A stretch of 47,174 nucleotides of DNA from Lamprocystis purpurea DSM 4197 (GTDB lineage Bacteria; Pseudomonadota; Gammaproteobacteria; Chromatiales; Chromatiaceae). The notes beneath the pieces were generated by a model. It saw only the letters and a program-made list of their open reading frames with translations. It was not told where the DNA came from and ran no database searches. Shown piece by piece: positions 17,756 to 27,135 of this stretch; position 1 is the first letter of the stretch; the number at the start of each line of letters is the position of its first letter. The translations under genes were made by a program, and so were the position numbers. The DNA is taken from NCBI RefSeq assembly GCF_000379525.1, contig NZ_KB902463.1:191-47364 (forward strand). The letters run 5' to 3'.

Positions 17756-20479
17756 ATGGTAAGCCAACCAACCTGGCACCAGCGATCGATCGACGAGACC
17801 CGCGTCGCGTTGTCCACCACCACCGACGGCCTGTCCAGCGAGGAGGCGGCATCGCGATTCGCCGCGACCGGACCGAACGAATTGCCGGGCATCAACCGGA
17901 TCTCCCCGTGGGCGATCTTAGGCGCGCAATTCCAGAACGTCCTCATCTTGATTTTATTGGCCGCGGTGGGCCTCTCGGCCTTCCTCGGCGAAGTCCTGGA
18001 GGCCGTGGTCATCGCCGTCATCGTGCTGTTCGCGATCCTGCTCGGGTTCGTACAGGAGTACCGGGCCGAACGCGCCATGGAGGCGTTGCGGCGCATGGCG
18101 GCACCCACCGCCAAGGTGCTGCGCAATGGGCGGGAACTGACGATCCCCGCCCGCGAGGTCGTGCCGGGCGATCTGGTTCTGCTTGGTGTCGGTGATCGCA
18201 TTCCGGCCGACCTGCGACTGATCGAGGCGGTGAATCTCCGGATGAACGAGGCCTCCCTGACCGGCGAATCCAATCCGGTCGAAAAGCGCGTGGCGCCCCT
18301 GACGGATGCGTCGCTCGCCGTGGGCGATCGGGTCAACCTGGCCTATGCGGGAACCGATGTCAGCTATGGCCGCGGTCGCGGCCTGGTCATCGCCACCGCG
18401 CTGCACACCCAGTTCGGCCAGGTGACCAAGATGCTGGCGGGGGTCGAACAGGTCCGCACCCCGCTGCAACAGAATCTGGACCGGGTGGGCCGGGTCCTCG
18501 CCATTGCCGCCGGGATCATCGTGGTCCTGATCGCCGGGCTGGGGTGGCTGCGCGGCGAACCGCTCCTGGAGATGGTCATCTTCGGCGTTGCACTCGCCGT
18601 GGCCGTGGTCCCCGAGGCCCTGCCGGCGGTGGTCACGATCTCGCTGGCCATCGGCGTCCAACGCATGGTGAAACGCCACGCCCTGGTGCGCCGCCTGCCC
18701 ACGGTCGAGACCCTGGGCAGTACCTCGATCATCTGTGCAGATAAGACGGGCACGCTCACCCGCGACCAGATGACCGTACGGGAGATCTGGATGGAGGGGT
18801 GCCGCTGTACCCTCACGGGCAGCGGCTATGCGCCTACAGGGGACTTGACACTGACCACGGACGGCCCGAATGAGCGCGCGCTGCTCGGCTACCTGCTGAG
18901 CGCCGCCGCGCTCTCATGCGACGCCCACCTGGAACTGGAAGACGGGGCCTGGCAGCTGTCCGGGGATCCGACCGAGGGGGCGCTGATCGTAGCGGCAGCC
19001 AAGGCCGGACTCGACCCGAACCGCCTGCAGGCGCGGGCCCCGCGCGTCGATGAGATCCCCTTCAGTTCCGAACGCAAACGGATGACCACCCTGCATCGGA
19101 CGGCCGGCGGGGTGGTCGCCTTCTCCAAGGGCGCCACTGAAATCCTCCTGGCCGACTGTTCCCACCTGGCCAGCCCGACCGGACTCCTGGTGCTCGATGA
19201 CACCGCCCGTGAGCGGATCAACGCCGCGACTTTGGCGATGGCGCAACAAGCGCTGCGAGTGCTGGCGATCGCCTACAAGCCGGAGGCCGCGCGGGCGGAT
19301 GCCGAACGCGCCATGATCTTTGCCGGCCTGATCGGGATGATCGACCCGCCGCGACCCGAGGCACAGCCCGCCATCGCGGCCTGTAAGCGCGCGGGCATCC
19401 GCGCCGTCATGATCACCGGCGACCATCCGGACACCGCCGCGGCCATCGCCCGTGAACTCGGGATACTCGGTAACGGACGGGTCGTCATGGGTGCGGAACT
19501 GGACGCCATGAGCGACGCCGAACTCGCACGCCAGGTCGCGGACATCGAGGTTTATGCGCGAGTCTCGCCGGAGCACAAGTTGCGGGTAGTGACTGCTTAC
19601 CAGGCACAAGGACAGGTCTGCGCCATGACCGGCGACGGGGTGAACGACGCACCCGCCCTCAAGAAGGCGGATATCGGAATCGCCATGGGCGTCACCGGGA
19701 CCGATGTCAGCCGTGAGGCCGCGGACATGACGCTGACCGACGATAACTTCGCGAGCATCGTCGGCGCCGTGGAAGAGGGCCGCGGAATTTTTTCCAACAT
19801 CAAGAAATACTTGATGTACCTGCTATCATCGAATATCGGCGAAATCGGACTCATGGCCGTGGCCACCCTGGCCGGGATGCCGCTGCCCCTGTCCGCGGTC
19901 CAGATCCTCTATGTGAACCTGGCCACCGACGGCCTTCCGGCGCTGGCCCTGGCGTTCGATCCGCCGGAATCCGATTTGATGCAGCGACCACCCCGCGACC
20001 GTCAGACCGGAATTTTCACCAAGCCGGTCGTCTTGTTGATGCTGGTTGGCGGGATCTGGTCAACGCTGGTCAACGTCGCGCTATTCGCCTGGGAGCTGCA
20101 CTTGGGCGCAACCGCGGGGCTCGACTCCGCGGTGACCCTGACCCGCGCCATGACCATGGCCTTCCTGTCGCTGGTCCTGATCCAGTTCTTCAAAGCCTAC
20201 AGTTTCCGTTCCGACCGCGACTCGGTGTTCATCCGACCCTTCGCCAACCGCTGGCTCAACCTGGCCATCCTCTGGGAACTGACGCTCCTGCTGCTCGTCA
20301 TCTACGTACCGGCACTGTCCGCAGCCTTCGGCACCTATCGACTCACCGGCACCGACTGGCTGGTGGTCACCGCGGCGGCAGCCACCATCATCCCCGTGCT
20401 GGACCTCACCAAATGGCTGATTCGAAGATACTTCCCGTTGAGCGCCGGGAGTCCATCAGGGGTCTCGTGGGCGCCTTGA
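17756..20479 (+). CDS. P2-type cation-transporting ATPase, probably Ca2+
   Basis: 907 residues. An N-terminal cation-ATPase domain (WHQRSIDETRVALSTTTDGLSS...GPNELP) precedes the actuator motif LTGES. The phosphorylated Asp329 lies in DKTGTLT, and the hinge GDGVNDAPALKKADIGIAMG follows. Transport-site residues of the Ca2+ type are kept: PEALP in M4, SSNIGE in M5 and NLATDGLPALALAFDPP in M6, matching the Glu, Asn/Glu and Asp ligands of SERCA and PMR1. It therefore most likely exports Ca2+ (or Mn2+) from the cytoplasm at the inner membrane. AAGGGA precedes the ATG by 5 nt; the frame's longer upstream reading has no good site. It stands alone between the tRNAs and a convergent gene. Confidence 0.92.
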   Translation: MVSQPTWHQRSIDETRVALSTTTDGLSSEEAASRFAATGPNELPGINRISPWAILGAQFQNVLILILLAAVGLSAFLGEVLEAVVIAVIVLFAILLGFVQEYRAERAMEALRRMAAPTAKVLRNGRELTIPAREVVPGDLVLLGVGDRIPADLRLIEAVNLRMNEASLTGESNPVEKRVAPLTDASLAVGDRVNLAYAGTDVSYGRGRGLVIATALHTQFGQVTKMLAGVEQVRTPLQQNLDRVGRVLAIAAGIIVVLIAGLGWLRGEPLLEMVIFGVALAVAVVPEALPAVVTISLAIGVQRMVKRHALVRRLPTVETLGSTSIICADKTGTLTRDQMTVREIWMEGCRCTLTGSGYAPTGDLTLTTDGPNERALLGYLLSAAALSCDAHLELEDGAWQLSGDPTEGALIVAAAKAGLDPNRLQARAPRVDEIPFSSERKRMTTLHRTAGGVVAFSKGATEILLADCSHLASPTGLLVLDDTARERINAATLAMAQQALRVLAIAYKPEAARADAERAMIFAGLIGMIDPPRPEAQPAIAACKRAGIRAVMITGDHPDTAAAIARELGILGNGRVVMGAELDAMSDAELARQVADIEVYARVSPEHKLRVVTAYQAQGQVCAMTGDGVNDAPALKKADIGIAMGVTGTDVSREAADMTLTDDNFASIVGAVEEGRGIFSNIKKYLMYLLSSNIGEIGLMAVATLAGMPLPLSAVQILYVNLATDGLPALALAFDPPESDLMQRPPRDRQTGIFTKPVVLLMLVGGIWSTLVNVALFAWELHLGATAGLDSAVTLTRAMTMAFLSLVLIQFFKAYSFRSDRDSVFIRPFANRWLNLAILWELTLLLLVIYVPALSAAFGTYRLTGTDWLVVTAAAATIIPVLDLTKWLIRRYFPLSAGSPSGVSWAP

Positions 20480-20493
20480 ACCGGAGTGAATCA

Positions 20494-20524
20494 GCCGCCG
20501 GCCGCGTACGTCCGGCCGGTTGGC
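20494..20524. terminator. Hairpin between convergent ATPase and DHH genes
   Basis: CCGGCC (20498-20503) and GGCCGG (20514-20519) pair around a 10-nt loop in the 50-nt gap between two convergent stops. There is no T run, so it could be a weak bidirectional terminator or just GC-rich spacer. Confidence 0.35.
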
Positions 20525-20529
20525 GTGAG

Positions 20530-21483
20530 TCAGAACGCCGCGATGAAACGCTCCACAAAACGATCGTAGTCCGCTTCGGGCAACTGATTGATGCCCGCCG
20601 CGGCCTTGCGGCCGCCACCGGTCGCGAATTGGCGGCAGAGCACATCAGCGCCCTCCGGACGCGTCACCGGAGCCCGCACGCTGACCACGAAACCGCCGGC
20701 GGGTAACCGCGTCAGCAGCGCCTGGGCGCACTCCGGCGACGCTTGCGCGAGCTCATTGGCAAGGACGCCGCTGGCACGACGCGCCCAGGGATCGACGGGG
20801 AGGATGTAGAGCCGATGACGCTCGCCCGCCACGGTCGGCGCGGTACCCCGTGCCCGCGCCATATCGTCGGCGTAACCGTCACTCAAGGCGCGGAAGGCGG
20901 AGTCTTCATTGATGAAATCCAGCGGATTGACGTAAGGATGGAGCCGACGGTAAAGATCATCAGGAGCGAAATGCAGGTCGGCGACCTCGGCCCCGTAACC
21001 ATTGTAATTGATATAAATCCCAAGCTCACGCAACTGGGCCAGCGCGGGCGGGGCGAGTTCGAGCGGCAGCGCCGCCCGGTAGGCAGCGGCATCGAAGTTG
21101 TCGCCGAAGGTGCCGACGACCGCCCAAGCACGGAAACGTCCGTCGAGAAACTCATCCACCAGCAGACAGGTGCCCTTATCGGGCAGGGTCTCGATGTGGC
21201 AGTCAAATCCGGGGTGACTGGGAATCTCGCCGGGAAAATGGTGATCGAAATAGCGCACCTGGACCTCGGCGGCCAGCAGGCGATCGAGTGCCGCACGGTT
21301 GGTATCGAGTGAAATATCAAGCACCGTCACCCGGTCGCCAGGGCCGGCGGTCACCCGCTCCAGCAGCGCGATCTCACGCTTGACACCGGTCACCAGGGTA
21401 CTGTCGAGCGGCTCGGCGAGCCGCAGTTGCTGGAGGGCGCAGATGCCGTCCGCGTCGCCGTTGAAGACATCGAATTCAGTCAT
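20530..21483 (-). CDS. DHH-family phosphoesterase
   Basis: 317 residues. The DHH domain has NGDADGICALQQL at 8-20 (metal-binding Asp residues), VTVLDISLDTN and YFDHHFPG, the signature motif, near 79-86. The C-terminal DHHA1 domain ends with CRQFATGGGRKAAAGINQLP. Members hydrolyse phosphodiesters such as nanoRNA, pAp or cyclic dinucleotides. This protein lacks an exonuclease-type extension, and its substrate cannot be fixed from sequence. AGGTGA precedes the ATG. It is divergent from ndk, 266 nt apart; that gap holds no gene I can support, though a TATTAT at 21702 could be part of the ndk promoter. Confidence 0.85.
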   Translation of the reverse strand: MTEFDVFNGDADGICALQQLRLAEPLDSTLVTGVKREIALLERVTAGPGDRVTVLDISLDTNRAALDRLLAAEVQVRYFDHHFPGEIPSHPGFDCHIETLPDKGTCLLVDEFLDGRFRAWAVVGTFGDNFDAAAYRAALPLELAPPALAQLRELGIYINYNGYGAEVADLHFAPDDLYRRLHPYVNPLDFINEDSAFRALSDGYADDMARARGTAPTVAGERHRLYILPVDPWARRASGVLANELAQASPECAQALLTRLPAGGFVVSVRAPVTRPEGADVLCRQFATGGGRKAAAGINQLPEADYDRFVERFIAAF

Positions 21484-21749
21484 GGATCACCTTTTAGAGA
21501 GACTGTGAGATACTGTTTGGACTGTCCGGGGTTCACTAAGCACTGGTTCGCTGCCCCCCGGAGACGGGACCCCGATCCGGCGGGCAACGCCCGGCATTGC
21601 CGGACACTCCCCCTTGCCGTTAAACTTCGCGGCTACCCTCAAGCTGGTCCGCCGGGGCGTCGGTCGTCGCCAGGTGGCGTCGCGCCGCTGCGACAGACCG
21701 CTATTATCATCCCGGAAGCGCACCGCCGCACCCCATCCTGGAGCCTCAG

Positions 21750-22178
21750 ATGTCCGTCGAACGCACACTCTCGATCATCAAACCCAATGCCGTTGCCAAA
21801 GATGCCATCGGCGCCATCCTCGGTCGTTTCGAGGCCGCCGGACTGCGTATCGTCGCCGCCCGGATGCTGCACCTGAGCACCGAACAGGCGTCCGCGTTTT
21901 ACGCGATCCATCAGGGCAAACCGTTTTTCGACGAACTCGTGGGGTTCATGACCTCCGGTCCGGTCATGGTCCAAGCCCTGGAGGGCGAGGACGCGGTCGC
22001 CAAGAATCGTGAGATCATGGGAGCGACCAACCCGGCCAACGCGGCACCCGGTACCATCCGCGCCGACTTTGCCGACTCCTTCACGGAAAACGCGGTCCAT
22101 GGCTCGGACGCCCCGGATACCGCGGCCGTGGAGATCGCGTTCTTCTTCCCGGAAGGCATCTGCCCGCGGACCCGCTGA
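21750..22178 (+). CDS. ndk: Nucleoside diphosphate kinase
   Basis: Balances NTP and dNTP pools by transferring the gamma phosphate through a phosphohistidine. 142 residues (E. coli 143). It opens [18 protein letters not shown] with the nucleotide-binding Lys, and has [17 protein letters not shown] and the active-site block [19 protein letters not shown] containing the catalytic His near 117. GGAG lies upstream of the ATG. It is followed 28 nt later by rlmN, a frequent gammaproteobacterial arrangement (ndk-rlmN-pilF), and probably heads that operon. Confidence 0.97.
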   Translation: MSVERTLSIIKPNAVAKDAIGAILGRFEAAGLRIVAARMLHLSTEQASAFYAIHQGKPFFDELVGFMTSGPVMVQALEGEDAVAKNREIMGATNPANAAPGTIRADFADSFTENAVHGSDAPDTAAVEIAFFFPEGICPRTR

Positions 22179-22206
22179 CGGCAGCCGGAACCTCGCGGTG
22201 ACACCC

Positions 22207-23340
22207 ATGACCACGCCGATGGATGCCGGTCGGACCAAACCGAACCTGCTGGACCTGGACGCCGCGGAGTGCGCCGCCCTGGTCGCGGCACTCGGTTTCA
22301 AGCCGTTCCACGGACGCAGTTTGTTCAAGTGGCTGCATAAACATGGGGTCATCGACTACGATGGCATGACCGATTTGCCGAAAGCGCTGCGTACGGCACT
22401 CGCGGACACGGTCAGCATCCGCCTCCCGCGTATCAGCCACACCCAGCCCAGTACGGACGGCACGGTGAAATGGGTCCTGGAACTCGCGGACGGCCAACGA
22501 GTGGAGGCGGTGCACATTCCCGAAGATGGCCGCAGTACCCTCTGCGTCTCGTCGCAGGTCGGCTGCGCCCTCGACTGCGCCTTCTGCGCCACGGCCCGCC
22601 AGGGATTCAACCGCAACCTGCAGGTCGGGGAGATCATCGGCCAGGTCTGGCACGCGGCACGACAACTCGGGGCGGCACCGACCAACGTGGTGATGATGGG
22701 CATGGGTGAGCCGCTCGCCAATTTCGAGGCGGTGGTCAAGGCGATGGCAATCATGCAGGATGACTTGGCCTACATGATCGCCAAGTCGCGGGTGACCCTG
22801 AGCACCTCCGGCATTGTCCCCAATATCTATCGTTTGCGCGAGGTCAGCGACGTGTCACTCGCCGTCTCACTCCATGCGCCGAACAATGCATTGCGCGACC
22901 AACTGGTGCCAATCAACCGTAAATATCCGCTCGAAGAACTGCTGCCCGCCTGCCGTGCCTATCTCGGCGGCGACAAACGCCGCAAGATCACCTGGGAGTA
23001 TGTCATGCTGGACGGCATCAACGACAGCCTCCAACATGCCAAGCAGTTGATCCGGTTATTGGAAGGGACCCCGTCCAAGCTCAACCTGATTCCCTTCAAC
23101 CCCTTCCCCGGCAGCGGCTACACCACCTCGTCGCCGGAACGGCTGGAAGCCTTTCGGCAGCGACTGATGGGCTCGGGTCTGCTCACCTTCACGCGCAAGA
23201 CACGCGGCGACGCGATCGCCGCCGCCTGCGGACAACTGGTGGGCCGGGTCGAGGACCGTACCCGCAGAAACGCCGGCTTGCTCCCTGTCCCGGTTGCGCT
23301 ACCCGCGCTCGGGGCCCGCCTGCGCCATGACGGATCATGA
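22207..23340 (+). CDS. rlmN: Dual-specificity 23S rRNA A2503 / tRNA A37 C2-methyltransferase
   Basis: Radical-SAM enzyme that methylates C2 of A2503 in 23S rRNA and A37 in some tRNAs. 377 residues. The N-terminal HhH-like domain (GFKPFHGRSLFKWLHKHGV) is followed by the [4Fe-4S] motif CALDCAFC in QVGCALDCAFCATARQGF, then VMMGMGEPLANF and the C-terminal methyl-carrying cysteine in AIAAACGQLVG. The start was placed at the ATG after the ndk stop, where N-terminal homology begins. The last 4 nt overlap the pilW start (ATGA), so translation is coupled. Confidence 0.95.
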   Translation: MTTPMDAGRTKPNLLDLDAAECAALVAALGFKPFHGRSLFKWLHKHGVIDYDGMTDLPKALRTALADTVSIRLPRISHTQPSTDGTVKWVLELADGQRVEAVHIPEDGRSTLCVSSQVGCALDCAFCATARQGFNRNLQVGEIIGQVWHAARQLGAAPTNVVMMGMGEPLANFEAVVKAMAIMQDDLAYMIAKSRVTLSTSGIVPNIYRLREVSDVSLAVSLHAPNNALRDQLVPINRKYPLEELLPACRAYLGGDKRRKITWEYVMLDGINDSLQHAKQLIRLLEGTPSKLNLIPFNPFPGSGYTTSSPERLEAFRQRLMGSGLLTFTRKTRGDAIAAACGQLVGRVEDRTRRNAGLLPVPVALPALGARLRHDGS

Positions 23341-24101
23341 GTGTGATCAGGGTCGCTCGTTTCATCGCCGTGAGCGGGATCTGCCTGAGTCTTGCCGCAT
23401 GCGGGTATTTTCTACCCCGCAAGACAAATGACTCCATGTCCCTGGATACCGAGAACAGTTCGGGCGACCTCTATGTGGCGATGGCCTCGGAGTATTACCG
23501 GCTCGGACAACTGGATGAGGCCTTGCGACGTGCCGAGCGTGCGATCGGCGAGGATAAGAAAAACCCCCGCGCCTATTTTGTGATTGCGATGATCTACCAG
23601 CGACTCGGAGAGACCGCCCGCGCCGACGAGAACTTCAAACGGGCACTCGAACTCTCCCCGAAAAATCCCGATATTCTCAATGCGTACGGAGCTTTTTTCT
23701 GCGCCCAACGACGTTACGCCGAAGCCCAGCAACAGTTCACCAAGGCGACCGAGAATCCGCTCTATGCCACCCCTTGGATGTCGCTGACCAATGCCGGCGC
23801 CTGCGCTGCCAGTGCCGGCAATCTCGCCCAGGCCGAGGCCAATTATCGGCGCGCCCTGAGCGCGAACTCAGGCTTCGGACCGGCCCTGTTCCAGATGGCT
23901 GACCTCGAGTTCAAACGCGGCAGTGCCAAAGCTGCCAAGGAATACCTGGATCGCTACTTTCAGGCTAACGCCCCGGCGCCGCAGGTCCTGATCCTGGCGA
24001 TCAGAATCGAGCGCAAACTGGGCAATACCAAATCCGCGGAGACCTACGAACAGGTTCTGCGGAACAGCTTTCCGGACGCCCCCGAAACCAAAGCGCTTTA
24101 G
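23337..24101 (+). CDS. pilW: Type IV pilus biogenesis/stability lipoprotein PilW (PilF)
   Basis: 254 residues. The signal sequence MSVIRVARFIAVSGICLSLAAC ends in a lipobox (LAAC, Cys22), so it is an outer-membrane lipoprotein after Lgt/LspA processing. Tetratricopeptide repeats follow from about 45 (ASEYYRLGQLDEALRRAERAIGE, PRAYFVIAMIYQRLGETARAD, DILNAYGAFFCAQRRYAEAQ, and on to 250). The family pilots the PilQ secretin to the outer membrane. The position between rlmN and rodZ is conserved in gammaproteobacteria. No other pilus gene is in the window. Confidence 0.92.
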   Translation: MSVIRVARFIAVSGICLSLAACGYFLPRKTNDSMSLDTENSSGDLYVAMASEYYRLGQLDEALRRAERAIGEDKKNPRAYFVIAMIYQRLGETARADENFKRALELSPKNPDILNAYGAFFCAQRRYAEAQQQFTKATENPLYATPWMSLTNAGACAASAGNLAQAEANYRRALSANSGFGPALFQMADLEFKRGSAKAAKEYLDRYFQANAPAPQVLILAIRIERKLGNTKSAETYEQVLRNSFPDAPETKAL

Positions 24102-24114
24102 GGAGCCGCTGTCG

Positions 24115-25107
24115 ATGAATCCAGTACAAGCCATGAGCACCGATGATCAGAACGTCGTCGAATTCGCCGAGAGCCCGGGGCGCCGTCTGCGCGTCCAACG
24201 TCAGGCCCGCGGACTGGAGGTGGAGCGGGTCGCCGCACAGCTCCATCTGCGCGTACCGATGGTCGAGGCATTGGAGCAAGACCGCTATCATGACCTTCCC
24301 GGTCCGGTCTTCATCGCCGGCTATCTGCGCAATTACGCACGCCTGCTCGGGCTCGACCCGGAGCCCCTCATCATGGCTTACCGCGCGTCAAATCCGGACC
24401 CGGAACCGGTCGAACTGGGCTTCAAACCCGTCCCGCAACAAACCATCGGCCATGAGATCACCAGCGCGCACGTCCTGATGCGGTTGATCAGTGTCGGGGT
24501 GCTGGCCGCCGTGATCGCGATGGTCGTCTTGTGGTGGCAAAATCGGGCCGAATTGATACCCGTACCAACCGCCGCCGACACGGCTGAACTCCCCTTGGCC
24601 GCGACGGCGAACCCGAGCGTCGGGCAACCTGCCGCGGGCGTCTCGCTGGAGATGCCGACACCTGATCCGACGGCGGATACCGCGACGGCGCCGCCGACCG
24701 CCGCGTCCGCTGCTTTATCCGCATCAGGAGCGACAGCGGAACTCGCGCTGCCGACGCTCCCCCGCGCGGATGAACCCGCGAGTCTCGCCCCAACGCTCAC
24801 CGACACCACCGCGGCGGCGGATGCGCAAGGCGCCGCGGCGAGCCCGCCGGCCAAGCCGACCGAGGTTTCCCTGACCTTCTCCGGCCCGACCTGGATCAAG
24901 ATCCTCGACGCCGGGGGTGCCGCCGTACTCAGTGGTACGATGCGCAAGGGCGACACCCGCGTCCTCGCCGGGACCCCGCCCTACACGTTCAACATCGGCA
25001 TTGCGCGCGTCGCCCAAGTCACCGTCGGCGGCCGCCCCATTGACCTCGAACGCCACACCAAAGGCGGTCGGGCCAAATTCAAGCTCGACCCGAGTAACCC
25101 CGAATGA
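24115..25107 (+). CDS. rodZ: Cytoskeleton protein RodZ-like, helix-turn-helix and DUF4115
   Basis: 330 residues. The cytoplasmic HTH_25 domain (20-95: PGRRLRVQRQARGLEVERVAAQLHLR...AGYLRNYARLLGLDP) binds MreB in the family. A single membrane span (LISVGVLAAVIAMVVLWW, about 125-143) leads to an Ala/Pro/Thr-rich periplasmic linker and a C-terminal DUF4115 beta domain (VSLTFSGPTWIKILDAGG, GTPPYTFNIGIA). It supports rod-shape growth. AGGGAG precedes the first ATG; a second ATG six codons on is possible. It lies 13 nt after pilW. The expected next gene ispG is absent. Confidence 0.92.
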   Translation: MNPVQAMSTDDQNVVEFAESPGRRLRVQRQARGLEVERVAAQLHLRVPMVEALEQDRYHDLPGPVFIAGYLRNYARLLGLDPEPLIMAYRASNPDPEPVELGFKPVPQQTIGHEITSAHVLMRLISVGVLAAVIAMVVLWWQNRAELIPVPTAADTAELPLAATANPSVGQPAAGVSLEMPTPDPTADTATAPPTAASAALSASGATAELALPTLPRADEPASLAPTLTDTTAAADAQGAAASPPAKPTEVSLTFSGPTWIKILDAGGAAVLSGTMRKGDTRVLAGTPPYTFNIGIARVAQVTVGGRPIDLERHTKGGRAKFKLDPSNPE

Positions 25108-25174
25108 CCCGGTTACCGGGAACGCACTCCGCACACCCCATACGCTGTGACCGACACGACATGACGATGACCCT

Positions 25175-26446
25175 ATGACCACGACGATAGCGGCGATTCG
25201 CGGGATGCATGACATCCTGCCGGAACGGATCAGCACCTGGCAGCGGATCGAAGACGCGGCCCGGCAGGTGCTCGCCGGTTATGGCTATGCGGAGATCCGG
25301 ACCCCGATCGTCGAGATCACCGACCTGTTCAAACGCTCCATCGGCGAGGTCACCGATATCGTCGAGAAGGAGATGTACAGCTTCACGGACCGTAACGGTG
25401 ACTCGCTGAGCCTGCGTCCGGAGGGCACAGCAAGCTGTGTGCGCGCCGTCATCGAAAACGGCCTGCTGAATCAGCCCCTGCGACTCTGGTACCGCGGCCC
25501 CATGTTCCGCCACGAACGCCCCCAGCGCGGTCGCTACCGGCAGTTCCACCAGATCGGCGTCGAGGTCTTCGGCCTCGATGGTCCGGATATCGACCTGGAA
25601 GTCATCCTGCTCACGGCCCGACTGTGGCGTACCCTGGGGCTGACCGGTCTGCGGCTGGAGGTCAACAGCCTGGGCGACACCCAGGAGCGCGCGGCCTACC
25701 GCGAGCAACTCGTGGACTATCTGGAAGGCCATCGGACGCACCTCGACGCCGATAGTCAGCGTCGACTCACGACCAATCCATTGCGGGTGCTCGACTCCAA
25801 GAGCCCCGAGACGCAGGCCATCACGGCCGCCGCACCGCGCCTCATGGACAGCCTGGGGGAGGAGACGCGCGCTCATTTCGCGGCAATTCTGGCCGGACTG
25901 GAGGCCGTCGGCATTGCGTATCGGATCAACCCGCGCCTGGTGCGCGGACTGGACTACTATAACCGGACCGTCTTTGAGTGGATTACCGACGATCTGGGCG
26001 CCCAAGGCACGGTCTGTGCCGGCGGCCGCTATGATGGATTGGTCGCGCAACTGGGCGGGCGCGACACCCCGGCCGTCGGGTTCGCACTCGGGATCGAACG
26101 TCTGGTCGAACTCGTGGAGGCCGCGGGCACGGTCGCCGCACCGCCGCTGGACGCCTATCTGGTCGCGGTCGGCGAGCAGGCGCAGCGTGAGGCACCGGTG
26201 CTCGCCGAGCGCCTGCGCGATGCGGCGCCCGGACTGCGGCTCATGACCCACTGCGGCGGCGGCAGTTTCAAGAGTCAGTTCAAACGCGCCGACAAGAGCG
26301 GGGCACGTTACGCCCTGGTCATCGGCGATACCGAACTGGCGCGCGGCGTGATCGGAATCAAACCCCTGCGCGAGGAGACCGGACAACGGGAACTGACCCT
26401 TGCGGAGGCGGCCGAGTTGCTGACCGCGGCCAGCCCGCGCGCTTAG
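25175..26446 (+). CDS. hisS: Histidyl-tRNA synthetase
   Basis: Class II aminoacyl-tRNA synthetase, 423 residues (E. coli 424). It opens [16 protein letters not shown]. Motif 1 region [12 protein letters not shown], motif 2 [23 protein letters not shown] and the histidine-specific blocks [14 protein letters not shown] and [10 protein letters not shown], then motif 3 [14 protein letters not shown], are intact. The C-terminal anticodon-binding domain begins near 330 ([12 protein letters not shown]). It lies 67 nt after rodZ and 49 nt before yfgM. Confidence 0.97.
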   Translation: MTTTIAAIRGMHDILPERISTWQRIEDAARQVLAGYGYAEIRTPIVEITDLFKRSIGEVTDIVEKEMYSFTDRNGDSLSLRPEGTASCVRAVIENGLLNQPLRLWYRGPMFRHERPQRGRYRQFHQIGVEVFGLDGPDIDLEVILLTARLWRTLGLTGLRLEVNSLGDTQERAAYREQLVDYLEGHRTHLDADSQRRLTTNPLRVLDSKSPETQAITAAAPRLMDSLGEETRAHFAAILAGLEAVGIAYRINPRLVRGLDYYNRTVFEWITDDLGAQGTVCAGGRYDGLVAQLGGRDTPAVGFALGIERLVELVEAAGTVAAPPLDAYLVAVGEQAQREAPVLAERLRDAAPGLRLMTHCGGGSFKSQFKRADKSGARYALVIGDTELARGVIGIKPLREETGQRELTLAEAAELLTAASPRA

Positions 26447-26495
26447 GAAAACGGTTCACTGACAATCCAATAATGAGACCCAAAAGGATACGAGC

Positions 26496-27125
26496 GTGAG
26501 TGACTACGAAACCGACGACGAGAAAGTCGAGGCAATCAAGAAGTGGTGGAAAGAAAACGGCATGTCCGTGGTCATCGGGTTAGCCCTCGGCCTCGCGGCA
26601 GTCTATGGTTGGCGCGCCTGGACCGACTACCGCAATAGTGTCGGGTCCCAAGCGTCCGCCGCCTTCGAGCAGTTGGCGGCGAGCGCCGAGGCCGGGCAGT
26701 TGGACTCCGCCGCCAAACAGGAGGAGATCCTCAGCAGCCGTTTCGGCTCCACCCCCTACCCCAGCTTCGGCGCGCTGGTCATCGCCAAAGCCCGCTATGA
26801 CCAAGGCGACGCCGCGGGCGCCATGACAGCACTGCAACAAGTGACCGCGAAGGCCCCGGACCCGGCGCTGGCGCGGCTGGCCGCCTTGCGGCTCGCGCGG
26901 ATTCAGCTCGCGGAGGGCCAACTGGACGCCGCCGCGGCCACCGTCGCCGCGCATGACAACACGCCGGCTTTCGCCGGTGATTTTGCCGCGGTGCGCGGCG
27001 ACATTGCCGCCGCGCGGGGTGATCACGCGGGGGCACGTCGCGAATACGAACGGGCCATCGCTGCCGGGACCAGCCTGCCCCAGTTGATTCGGCTCAAGCT
27101 CGACAACCTGCCCGCGGCCGGGTGA
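26496..27125 (+). CDS. yfgM: YfgM-type tetratricopeptide protein, Sec translocon ancillary
   Basis: 209 residues. I use the GTG start at 26496, preceded by AAAGGA, because homology starts at SDYETDDEKVEAIKKWWKENG. After this charged cytoplasmic segment comes one span (MSVVIGLALGLAAVYGW, about 22-38) and a periplasmic TPR-like domain. YfgM associates with SecYEG and PpiD and helps hand over secreted proteins (family knowledge). The gene order hisS-yfgM-bamB-der is that of E. coli and relatives, and bamB begins 10 nt later. Confidence 0.9.
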   Translation: MSDYETDDEKVEAIKKWWKENGMSVVIGLALGLAAVYGWRAWTDYRNSVGSQASAAFEQLAASAEAGQLDSAAKQEEILSSRFGSTPYPSFGALVIAKARYDQGDAAGAMTALQQVTAKAPDPALARLAALRLARIQLAEGQLDAAAATVAAHDNTPAFAGDFAAVRGDIAAARGDHAGARREYERAIAAGTSLPQLIRLKLDNLPAAG

Positions 27126-27135
27126 GTCACACGCT

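Noticed and set aside
21484-21749. Possible structured RNA between the DHH gene and ndk
   Set aside because: GC-rich with several chance hairpins, but no recognisable RNA family or promoter-terminator pair.
25079-26386. 435-codon minus-strand frame opposite hisS
   Set aside because: Shadow of hisS; no family features and no ribosome binding site.
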